This document shows, piece by piece, positions 1-4,984 of a stretch of DNA of 5,083 nt (its first letter is position 1; every line of letters begins with the position of its first letter). The stretch is from the NCBI GenBank assembly GCA_028277295.1, contig JANQGN010000437.1, positions 1 to 5,083 on the forward strand, given 5' to 3'. The stretch comes from Rhodospira sp. (GTDB lineage Bacteria > Pseudomonadota > Alphaproteobacteria > Rhodospirillales > Rhodospirillaceae). The notes under the pieces were generated by a model. It did no database searches, was not told the origin of the DNA, and worked only from the letters and a program-made list of their open reading frames with translations. A program made the position numbers and the translations under genes.

Positions 1-2
1 CT

Positions 3-290
3 TCTGTCATTGAAACTTCGGGTGTGGTTGTACATGAGAATATGCGCTACGTAATTGCGGGTTCTCTGGGCACTCTAAGTGCAGCCAAGAAACTGGCTGA
101 GGTTCTATCTTCTAAGCACTATCGAGTTGGCGTTTTTGAAAGTACCACAGGCGTATATGCCATCACCGTTGGGCATTTGTCGATTGACGACGCGAAGCGG
201 CTGGTGGAACAAGGGATTCGGAAAGGCGACCTTCCCAACGACACATTCCTTCACGACGGCACCCGCCTTATCCGCCAGGTTTGGCCATAA
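3..290 (+). CDS. C-terminal part of a SPOR-like domain protein (5' end outside window)
   Basis: The frame is open from the first complete codon of the window to the TAA at 288-290, giving 95 visible residues, so this is most likely the tail of a longer protein. From about residue 15 the pattern RYVIAGS, then an Ala/Leu-rich helix (AAKKLAEVL), a VGVF strand, a YAITVGH strand and a second helix (DDAKRLVEQG) follows the beta-alpha-beta-beta-alpha-beta layout of SPOR domains. These usually sit at the C-terminus of envelope or division proteins and bind denuded peptidoglycan; that role is inferred from the fold pattern only. A GTG at 24 and an ATG at 42 could start a short stand-alone protein, but neither has a convincing ribosome binding site. 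G+C is about 50%, well below the genes downstream, which may indicate transfer. The N-terminal architecture cannot be known here. Confidence 0.6.
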   Translation, partial: SVIETSGVVVHENMRYVIAGSLGTLSAAKKLAEVLSSKHYRVGVFESTTGVYAITVGHLSIDDAKRLVEQGIRKGDLPNDTFLHDGTRLIRQVWP

Positions 291-466
291 CCTCAAGGCG
301 ATATCGATGCGCAAGTTGGACCGTTTTGCGCGATTCCGGACTCTCCCAAGAGGCCGTCATGAAATGTCTTGAAAGCAAGTCATCCTAGCCAAGCGGCTCT
401 GATCGCCTTTAAGTTGCGGTTATGTCTGTTGACTCTTCTGTAGAGCGAGCGTGGGCTCACCCCCGC
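291..466. other. Convergent intergenic region
   Basis: This 176-base gap lies between the 3' ends of the SPOR-like gene and the M16 peptidase gene. It has about 53% G+C and no open frame with coding character. The only structure noted is a hairpin next to the peptidase stop codon, listed separately. Confidence 0.5.
442..463 (-). terminator. Possible hairpin terminator of the M16 peptidase gene
   Basis: Starting 3 bases beyond the peptidase stop, the minus-strand RNA can form a 9-bp stem (GGGGUGAGC with GCUCGCUCU) around a CCAC tetraloop. Three of the pairs are G-U, so the stem is stable only in minus-strand RNA; the plus-strand RNA would have A-C mismatches at those places. This fits a role at the end of the peptidase transcript. 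There is no U-run after the stem, so intrinsic termination is uncertain. Confidence 0.3.
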
Positions 467-1729
467 CTAAATCCGCCCCTTGAGTCGCTCCAGTGGTTCC
501 ATGGCGTCCAGGGTGCCCAGCGCGGCCAGCGTGGGGGGGGTGGTGAAGATGCGCTCGGCGGTGCGCGCCACGGCGGCCTCGTCGACCGCGTCGAGTCCGG
601 CCATCACCTCGTCGTTGGGGATCGGCCGGCCATAGACCAGCACTTGGCGGGCCAGTTGTTCGCAGCGGCCGCTGGTGCTTTCCATGCCCATCAGGATGCC
701 GGCGCGCAACTGAGCCCGCGCCCGCGCCACCTCGTCGGCCGCCACGTGGACGCGCACCTTGTTGATCTCGTCGCTTAGCACCGGTGTCAGCGCGGCCACG
801 TCCGCCGGGCCGGTGCCGGCGTACAGCGTGAACAGGCCCCCGTCCGCGTACGAGGTGGCATAGGCGTTGACGGTATAGGCCAGGCCGCGTTTCTCGCGCA
901 CCTCCTGGAACAGGCGCGACGACATGCCGCCGCCCAGCAGGGTCGCCAGAACGGCGGTGGCGTAGTAATCCGGGTCCTCGTAAGCCACGCCGTCGAAGCC
1001 GAGCACCACGTGCACCTGCTCGACATCGCGGGGTTCCCGGTATTCGCCGCCGGTGTAGCGGGCGGGCTGGCCTGGCGCCGGTGCCCGGGCGGTCAGGGCC
1101 GTGAAGTGCTCGCCCACCAGGGCCACCAGGGCCTCGTGGTCCACGCGTCCGGCGGCGGCGATCACCAGCCGCTCGGGGCTGTAGTGGGCGTGCTGGAAGC
1201 CGCCGACAATGCCCGAATCCAGCCGCTGGACACTGTCCACGGTGCCCAGCACCGGCCGTCCCAGGGCCTGGTTGTCATACGCGGTGGCCTGGAAGTGATC
1301 GAACACAATGTCATCTGGCGTGTCGATCGACTGGCAGATCTCCTGCACGACCACGCCGCGCTCGCGTTCCAGTTCCTCCGGGTCGAACACCGAGTGCTGG
1401 AGGATGTCGGCCAGCAAATCGACCGCGAGGGGCAGGTCCTCCCGCAGCATCTTGGCATAGAACGCCGTGTGTTCGCGCGAGGTATAGGCGTTCATGTGGC
1501 CGCCCACGTCCTCCATCTCCACGGCGATATCGAGCGCCGAGCGTCGCCGCGTGCCCTTGAAGGCCATGTGCTCCAGCATATGGCAGACGCCATTGATGTC
1601 GGCGGGCTCGTGGCGGGCGCCCACGTCGGCCCAGACACCGACGGAGACGGTCTCGACGGTGTGCATCGGATCGGTAAGGACGCGCAGGCCATTGGGCAGG
1701 CGGGTTTCTCGAATCTCAGGGGATGTCAT
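467..1729 (-). CDS. M16 family zinc metallopeptidase (processing-peptidase type)
   Basis: A 420-residue protein of normal length for single-unit M16 peptidases (pitrilysin/insulinase clan, related to the mitochondrial processing peptidase beta subunit and bacterial PqqL/YmxG-like proteins). The inverted zinc motif HMLEH gives H50, E53 (catalytic base) and H54. E130 in GVVVQEI is the third zinc ligand, 76 residues after H54, the expected distance. The C-terminal M16 half carries GGGMSSRLFQEVREKRGLAY, with the conserved Arg/Tyr pair (R278, Y285) that contacts substrate. No signal peptide or membrane segment is seen, so a cytoplasmic role in peptide degradation or processing is likely; the substrate is unknown. 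The ATG at 1729 is chosen because GGAG lies 5 bases upstream. A GTG at 1735 would add two residues but has no binding site. All catalytic residues are present. An 8-base homopolymer lies near the 3' end. Confidence 0.93.
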   Translation of the reverse strand: MTSPEIRETRLPNGLRVLTDPMHTVETVSVGVWADVGARHEPADINGVCHMLEHMAFKGTRRRSALDIAVEMEDVGGHMNAYTSREHTAFYAKMLREDLPLAVDLLADILQHSVFDPEELERERGVVVQEICQSIDTPDDIVFDHFQATAYDNQALGRPVLGTVDSVQRLDSGIVGGFQHAHYSPERLVIAAAGRVDHEALVALVGEHFTALTARAPAPGQPARYTGGEYREPRDVEQVHVVLGFDGVAYEDPDYYATAVLATLLGGGMSSRLFQEVREKRGLAYTVNAYATSYADGGLFTLYAGTGPADVAALTPVLSDEINKVRVHVAADEVARARAQLRAGILMGMESTSGRCEQLARQVLVYGRPIPNDEVMAGLDAVDEAAVARTAERIFTTPPTLAALGTLDAMEPLERLKGRI

Positions 1730-1734
1730 GACCA

Positions 1735-1738
1735 CTCC
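1735..1738 (-). promoter_or_regulatory. Ribosome binding site deciding the M16 start
   Basis: GGAG on the minus strand lies 5 bases before the ATG at 1729. It overlaps the alternative GTG codon at 1735, which argues for the downstream ATG as the start. Confidence 0.6.
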
Positions 1739-1800
1739 ATGCCGACCGACCGGGCATTGCGAGCATGGTGCGTGATTTTGGACTCACTCACCATCCTCTC

Positions 1801-1899
1801 AGTGTCTGTCCGGAAAGCCGTGCAAAACACCCCATAGGGCGTGCGATTCGGGCTAAGGCACACAATATATTGCGGCTCCCGAGGCTGTCCGGACAGGCT
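1801..1899 (+). repeat. 99-bp dispersed repeat with imperfect inverted ends, copy 1
   Basis: This segment aligns without gaps to 4985-5083: by hand count 85 of 99 positions are identical, including the first 31. Its ends are imperfect inverted repeats: left arm CTGTCCGGAAAGCC (1806-1819) and right arm GGCTGTCCGGACAG (1883-1896) pair at 13 of 14 positions. The right arm contains a perfect palindrome, TGTCCGGACA. It encodes nothing obvious. It lies 71 bases upstream of the minus-strand M16 gene. The layout suits a small non-autonomous mobile element (MITE-like) or a REP/ERIC-type palindromic repeat. No clear target-site duplication is seen beside it. Confidence 0.85.
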
Positions 1900-1930
1900 C
1901 TATCATTTTGATGTTTAGGCAAATCGTCGC

Positions 1931-1951
1931 CGCGATCCGGTTCGGATCGTG
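1931..1951 (-). terminator. Hairpin downstream of the small unknown gene
   Basis: CGATCCG (1933-1939) and CGGATCG (1943-1949) form a perfect 7-bp stem with a 3-base loop, extendable by a G-U wobble or mismatch and a C-G pair to 1931/1951. It begins 11 bases beyond the stop codon at 1963 on the minus strand. No U-run follows, so this may be a weak or factor-assisted terminator, or a 3' end protector. Confidence 0.4.
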
Positions 1952-1962
1952 TGGGATTTACG

Positions 1963-2376
1963 CTAACCCTGATCTGGCGCGTCCTCCACCACCGGGAAGC
2001 CTTTCAGCATGTCGCGCGCCCAGCCGCATTCCTGGATGCCGGAGAACTCCCGCAAGGCATGTTTCAGCTCAAGCTCGTCCTGGAATCCGCAACTCAGCAG
2101 TACGCCGAATACCTCGGCCGGCGTGATGCCATTGGGCCGCATCCAGTCCGCGCTGGAGTTTCCGAGGATCGCCGACCAGTTTTTCCGCCACGCCGTGTAG
2201 CGCTCGCGGTTTTGTGGGTCCTCACGCAATTTCAGCGGCGCGAGCACAACCTCGACATCACGAACCAGGAAATTGGGGGCTCTATTCCAGACAATATCAA
2301 CATGTTCGGCTGGATAGAGTTTTGTCGGTCCCAAGTACGCCGCGTCAAAAATCGGATTGTCCTTCTCGTGCCGCAT
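1963..2376 (-). CDS. Hypothetical protein, 137 residues, no recognised family
   Basis: The ATG at 2376 has an AGGAG six bases upstream, which sets this start although the frame stays open far upstream through nth. The product is soluble-looking and mixed-charge, with no signal peptide or membrane segment. It is tryptophan-rich (W30, W63, W67, W78, W119) and has two cysteines (C96, C117). The centre, around residues 50-70, is basic and aromatic (RYTAWRKNW). Residues 84-130 look helical (TPAEVFGVLL, then ELELKHALREF). I do not recognise a family and assign no function. G+C is about 58%, lower than the flanking nth and M16 genes, and the gene sits beside the 99-bp repeat, consistent with but not proof of acquisition. 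A good ribosome binding site and a downstream hairpin support it as a real single-gene unit. Confidence 0.75.
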   Translation of the reverse strand: MRHEKDNPIFDAAYLGPTKLYPAEHVDIVWNRAPNFLVRDVEVVLAPLKLREDPQNRERYTAWRKNWSAILGNSSADWMRPNGITPAEVFGVLLSCGFQDELELKHALREFSGIQECGWARDMLKGFPVVEDAPDQG

Positions 2377-2622
2377 CGTTGTCTCCTGAGACTCAAAAAC
2401 ATGGTGTGCGATACGATTGATACCAGCGGCACCGGCCCGCTTCCCGATGATGCCGCCTCGCGTTCGGCGCGCGCTTGCCGCCGACGCCCGCCGAACCGGT
2501 CCGGCGGCGACTATAGGCCGGCATCGGAGGGCCGGCCAGCCCTTGCCTGCGGCAGGGCCGCGGCTCCGCGACGGGTCCCCCCGGTTCCCGTGCGCCCCGG
2601 GGCGGTGTAGGCTGGGGCCGCC
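2377..2622. other. Divergent intergenic region with GC-rich hairpins
   Basis: These 246 bases separate the divergent unknown gene and nth, and must hold both promoters. No convincing -35/-10 pair stands out for either gene. Two hairpins are visible: CCGCCG (2488-2493) with CGGCGG (2502-2507), and GGCCGGC (2516-2522) with GCCGGCC (2531-2537) around an 8-base loop. They lie about 85-135 bases upstream of the nth start. Confidence 0.5.
2383..2387 (-). promoter_or_regulatory. Ribosome binding site of the small unknown gene
   Basis: AGGAG on the minus strand lies 6 bases before the ATG at 2376. It is the strongest argument that translation starts there and not further upstream in the long antisense frame. 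Confidence 0.7.
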
Positions 2623-3324
2623 ATGATCGACACCCCCGATGCCCCGCCGGAGTCTGTCCCGGTCGCGCCGCCGCTCGCGTCCGAGGCGGTCGAAACGCTC
2701 TACGGCCGACTGGCCGCCGCCCTGCCGGAGCCACGGAGCGAACTGGACTATGTCAACCCCTACACCCTGTTGGTGGCGGTGGTGCTGTCCGCCCAGGCCA
2801 CCGACAAGGGCGTGAACAAGGCGACGAAGACACTGTTCGCCGTGGCCGACACGCCCGAGACGATGCTGGCCCTGGGCGAGGAGGGGCTGCGCCATCACAT
2901 CCGCACCATCGGCCTGTTTAACGCCAAGGCCAGGAACGTCATCGCCCTGTCCCGGGACCTGGTGACCCTGCATGGCGGGGCGGTGCCGTCGGACCGGGCG
3001 GCGCTGGAGGCGCTGGCCGGGGTTGGGCGCAAGACCGCCAGTGTGGTGCTGAACGTGGCATTCGGCCAGCCCACCATCGCCGTGGACACGCACATCTTCC
3101 GCGTCGCCAACCGGACCGGGTTGGCGCCTGGCAAGACCGTGCGTGCGGTGGAGGATGGCTTGGAGCGTGTCACGCCGGACCGCTTCCGGCGTCACGCCCA
3201 TCACTGGCTGATCCTGCACGGGCGGTACGTATGCAAGGCGCGCCGGCCGGCCTGTCCGACCTGCGGGATCGCGGATGTGTGCGGATATCCGGATAAGATC
3301 GCCGATCCCAAGCGGGGCGCCTGA
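2623..3324 (+). CDS. nth: Endonuclease III (DNA glycosylase / AP lyase)
   Basis: A 233-residue base-excision-repair enzyme that removes oxidised pyrimidines from DNA and nicks the abasic site by beta-elimination. The helix-hairpin-helix is at about residues 128-147, with LAGVGRKTAS carrying the catalytic lysine K137. VDTHIFRV carries the catalytic aspartate D155. The K-to-D spacing of 18 equals that of E. coli Nth (K120, D138). The C-terminus has the complete [4Fe-4S] loop C204-X6-C211-X2-C214-X5-C220. LSAQATDK (55-62) is the family's conserved N-terminal helix segment. The ATG at 2623 gives about 17 residues more than E. coli Nth, a Pro-rich extension. The next in-frame Met (residue 81) is too late, so the start is accepted despite only a weak GGGG upstream. 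The gene converges with the macrodomain gene, 39 bases away. Confidence 0.96.
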   Translation: MIDTPDAPPESVPVAPPLASEAVETLYGRLAAALPEPRSELDYVNPYTLLVAVVLSAQATDKGVNKATKTLFAVADTPETMLALGEEGLRHHIRTIGLFNAKARNVIALSRDLVTLHGGAVPSDRAALEALAGVGRKTASVVLNVAFGQPTIAVDTHIFRVANRTGLAPGKTVRAVEDGLERVTPDRFRRHAHHWLILHGRYVCKARRPACPTCGIADVCGYPDKIADPKRGA

Positions 3325-3325
3325 A

Positions 3326-3339
3326 CAGGCCGACGCCTG
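3326..3339. terminator. Small hairpin between convergent nth and macrodomain genes
   Basis: CAGGC (3326-3330) and GCCTG (3335-3339) form a 5-bp stem with a CGAC loop, one base after the nth stop and in the 39-base convergent gap. There is no T-run on either side. It could serve either gene's 3' end but is short. Confidence 0.25.
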
Positions 3340-3363
3340 GCCCCGATGGGAGGCGCGGTCGGA

Positions 3364-3909
3364 CTATGCCGAGTTCAGGGCGCGCAAGGCGCCGATGGCC
3401 GCCTCATGGAGCCGGGCGGACCGGTCACTGAAACAAACGAAGCGCACCTTGAGGATCCTTGGGTCTTTCTCCAGACCCCGGGCCACCGACAACACCGCCA
3501 CCCGGGCCGCCTGGTCGACCGGGAAGCCATAGGCGCCGGTGGAGATGGCCGGGAAGGCAATGGTTTGCGCGCCAACCTCGGCGGCCACACGCAGGGCGTT
3601 CAGGTAGGCCGCCCCGAGTTCCCGATCGCAGGCGTCGGCGCGCGCGTCGTTGTATACCGGGCCGACCGCGTGCACCACCCAGCGTGCCCGCAGGTCGAAG
3701 CCACCGGTGATTCGGGCCTCTCCGGTGGGGCAGCCGCCCAACGCCCGACAGGCTTCCAGCAACTCCGGCCCGGCGGCCCTGTGGATGGCGCCATCCACGC
3801 CACCGCCGCCAAGCAAACGCTCGTTGGCGGCGTTGACGATGGCGTCGGTGGTCTCGGCGGTGATATCCCCCTCGACCACCTCCAGGCGGTCCAGTAGCGC
3901 GCTGTCCAT
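3364..3909 (-). CDS. Macrodomain protein, O-acetyl-ADP-ribose deacetylase type (YmdB/MacroD-like)
   Basis: A 181-residue single macrodomain, the usual length for bacterial YmdB-type proteins. GDIT (14-17) and DAIVNAANERLLGGGGVDGA (22-41) form the ADP-ribose pocket. N29 and D39 match the catalytic Asn/Asp pair of E. coli YmdB, with the same spacing of 10. GEARITGGFDL (63-73), VHAVGP (79-84) and the diphosphate-binding loop ISTGAYGFP (122-130) follow in order. Family members hydrolyse O-acetyl-ADP-ribose and remove mono-ADP-ribose from acidic residues; YmdB also affects RNase III in E. coli, but whether that holds here is unknown. No signal or membrane segment is seen, so the protein is cytoplasmic. 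The ATG at 3909 has GGAGG 4 bases upstream. The gene is transcribed alone and converges with nth. Confidence 0.93.
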   Translation of the reverse strand: MDSALLDRLEVVEGDITAETTDAIVNAANERLLGGGGVDGAIHRAAGPELLEACRALGGCPTGEARITGGFDLRARWVVHAVGPVYNDARADACDRELGAAYLNALRVAAEVGAQTIAFPAISTGAYGFPVDQAARVAVLSVARGLEKDPRILKVRFVCFSDRSARLHEAAIGALRALNSA

Positions 3910-3913
3910 GCTG

Positions 3914-3918
3914 CCTCC
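3914..3918 (-). promoter_or_regulatory. Ribosome binding site of the macrodomain gene
   Basis: GGAGG on the minus strand is separated from the ATG at 3909 by 4 bases. The spacing is a little short, but this is the only good site near the start. Confidence 0.6.
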
Positions 3919-3998
3919 GCGGTAAACGTCGGTCCGTCCCAGGGTCGGGGCGAATGAACGGGAAGCATACCGATCCGTTTAGATCATGGATAGGGTGC

Positions 3999-4063
3999 GC
4001 CGGCCCTCGTCGGCCGGCTTTGGACCGGCGCGGTCTCCGGCGCGGACGGTGGCCGCGCCGGTC
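3999..4063 (-). terminator. Tandem strong hairpins downstream of ppa
   Basis: Read from the ppa stop on the minus strand, an 11-bp perfect stem comes first: GACCGGCGCGG (4023-4033) with CCGCGCCGGTC (4053-4063), 19-base loop. It begins 17 bases past the stop codon. Four bases further on is a 7-bp perfect stem, GCCGGCC (3999-4005) with GGCCGGC (4012-4018), 6-base loop. These probably end the ppa transcript and insulate the macrodomain gene, whose start lies 90 bases further. On the minus strand no U-run follows; a short TTT follows the smaller stem on the plus strand only. Confidence 0.5.
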
Positions 4064-4065
4064 GG

Positions 4066-4095
4066 CCTTACCCCTTCACCTTACCCCTTCACCTT
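4066..4095. repeat. 13-bp tandem duplication over the ppa stop codon
   Basis: The unit CCTTACCCCTTCA occurs twice without a break (4066-4078 and 4079-4091), followed by a partial CCTT. The second unit encodes the last residues of the pyrophosphatase (VKG) and its TAA stop. The first unit repeats that end beyond the stop in another frame. Confidence 0.9.
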
Positions 4096-4617
4096 CTGGG
4101 CGGCCTCGATGGCCTGGGTGACCACCTCGAAGGCCGCCTCCGGGCCCTCCCAGCCCAGCACCTTGGTCCACTTGCCTTCTTCCAGGTCCTTGTAGTGGAC
4201 GAAGAAGTGCTCGATGCGCTGCAGCTCGATGGGTCGCACGTCCTTATAGTGCATGACGTTGTCGTGATAGGGATGCAGCTTGGTGTGTGGCACGCCGAGC
4301 AGCTTTTCATCCATGCCGGCTTCGTCCTGCATGCGCATCACGCCGATCGGGCGCACCCGCATGACGCACCCCACGGCCACCGGAATGCGGCCGATCACCA
4401 TCACGTCCAGCGGGTCTCCGTCATCGGACAGGGTGTGTGGGATGAAGCCGTAGTTGACCGGGTAATGCATGGCGGTGTGCAGGAAGCGGTCCACGTACAT
4501 GGCTCCGGAGTCCTTGTCGACCTCGTACTTCACCGGGTCGTGGCGCAGCGGCACCTCAATGATGACGTTGACGTCCTCGGGGGGGTTCTGGCCGACAGGA
4601 ATTTTGTTCAGGTCCAT
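4081..4617 (-). CDS. ppa: Inorganic pyrophosphatase (class I, soluble)
   Basis: A 178-residue cytoplasmic enzyme that hydrolyses pyrophosphate to two phosphates, pulling forward DNA, RNA, protein and lipid synthesis. The family signature DGDPLDV is at 66-72. Active-site residues match E. coli PPase with a +1 offset: E21, K30, E32, R44, Y52, Y56, D66, D68, D71, D98, D103, K105, Y142, K143. All are present, so it should be active with Mg2+ and hexameric like its relatives. The ATG at 4617 gives the family-typical start MDLNKIPVGQNPPEDVNVII. The frame remains open upstream to 4818, but that extension has no family character. The only purine-rich site, AAGGA, is 12 bases from the ATG, longer than usual. 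The gene stands alone, with hairpins downstream and about 370 bases of non-coding DNA upstream. Confidence 0.96.
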   Translation of the reverse strand: MDLNKIPVGQNPPEDVNVIIEVPLRHDPVKYEVDKDSGAMYVDRFLHTAMHYPVNYGFIPHTLSDDGDPLDVMVIGRIPVAVGCVMRVRPIGVMRMQDEAGMDEKLLGVPHTKLHPYHDNVMHYKDVRPIELQRIEHFFVHYKDLEEGKWTKVLGWEGPEAAFEVVTQAIEAAQKVKG

Positions 4618-4984
4618 GGAGGTCGCGTGTCCTTCTCGGAGGAGGGATGGGCGCCCGGCCGGAGCGGTCTGAAGGCGACGATCCGTAATGTCGCGCCCAG
4701 ACAGGTGAGCCCCGGCAGGGGGCACACCATGGCTTTCCGGACAGGCAAACGGGACAGAGTGCGCGGACCATACAGTCTTCGGCGGATTGGAAAAAGGGCA
4801 TTGCTGTTGCGGTTGCATGACGGAGCGCCGCTGTCGTGCCGCGCGCCGGGCGAACAGCAGTTCTCATGATGGCTTGGCGCTTTTCGGGACCGAGACCGAT
4901 GGCCGGGAAAGAGCCGGTTCAACGTGGACAAGAAGAACTCTTCGAGATCCCGACCGGACCCCTCCCCCATTTACGGGCTATCTG
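4618..4984. other. Gene-free region upstream of ppa
   Basis: These 367 bases contain no frame with coding character on either strand; the open frames present encode Arg/Pro/Ser-rich products typical of shadow frames in GC-rich DNA. The region should hold the ppa promoter and 5' leader, but no clear -35/-10 pair was identified. The only recognisable element is a short fragment resembling the 99-bp repeat at 4721-4746. Confidence 0.5.
4721..4746 (+). repeat. Possible eroded right-end fragment of the 99-bp repeat
   Basis: GGCTTTCCGGACAGGC (4731-4746) matches the right end of copy 1 at 15 of 16 bases, and its first 14 bases are the exact reverse complement of the left arm of both full copies. 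Just upstream, GGCACACC (4721-4728) resembles the GGCACACA or GGCACACT found in the right half of the full copies, but about 16 intervening bases are missing. This fits an internally deleted remnant; no left part is visible. Confidence 0.45.

Noticed and set aside
1010..1837. Long plus-strand frame of 275 codons antisense to the M16 gene
   Set aside because: It mirrors the M16 coding strand, as GC-rich third positions keep antisense frames open, and its product resembles no protein family.
1795..1905. Target-site duplication flanking repeat copy 1
   Set aside because: Bases on either side of the inverted ends show no matching direct repeat beyond two or three bases.
2475..2517. TTGCCG and TATAGG as a promoter for nth
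   Set aside because: The spacing is about 31 bases, far from the 16-18 needed, so it is not called.
2377..3219. Upstream extension of the minus-strand frame through nth (418 residues in total)
   Set aside because: It is antisense to a clear nth gene and has Arg/Gly/His-rich low-information content; the good ribosome binding site and protein-like composition begin at 2376.
3346..3897. Plus-strand frame of 183 codons antisense to the macrodomain gene
   Set aside because: Gly-rich shadow; the opposite strand encodes a complete macrodomain with all motifs.
4618..4818. N-terminal extension of the pyrophosphatase
   Set aside because: The extension has no family character, and the ATG at 4617 gives the usual alphaproteobacterial N-terminus and length.
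4195..4869. Plus-strand frame of 224 codons antisense to ppa
   Set aside because: His/Val-rich antisense shadow of the ppa coding sequence; ppa has every active-site residue on the other strand.
4608..4970. Minus-strand frame of 120 codons upstream of ppa
   Set aside because: Arg/Ser/Pro-rich composition, no ribosome binding site noticed, and overlap with the ppa start; treated as non-coding.
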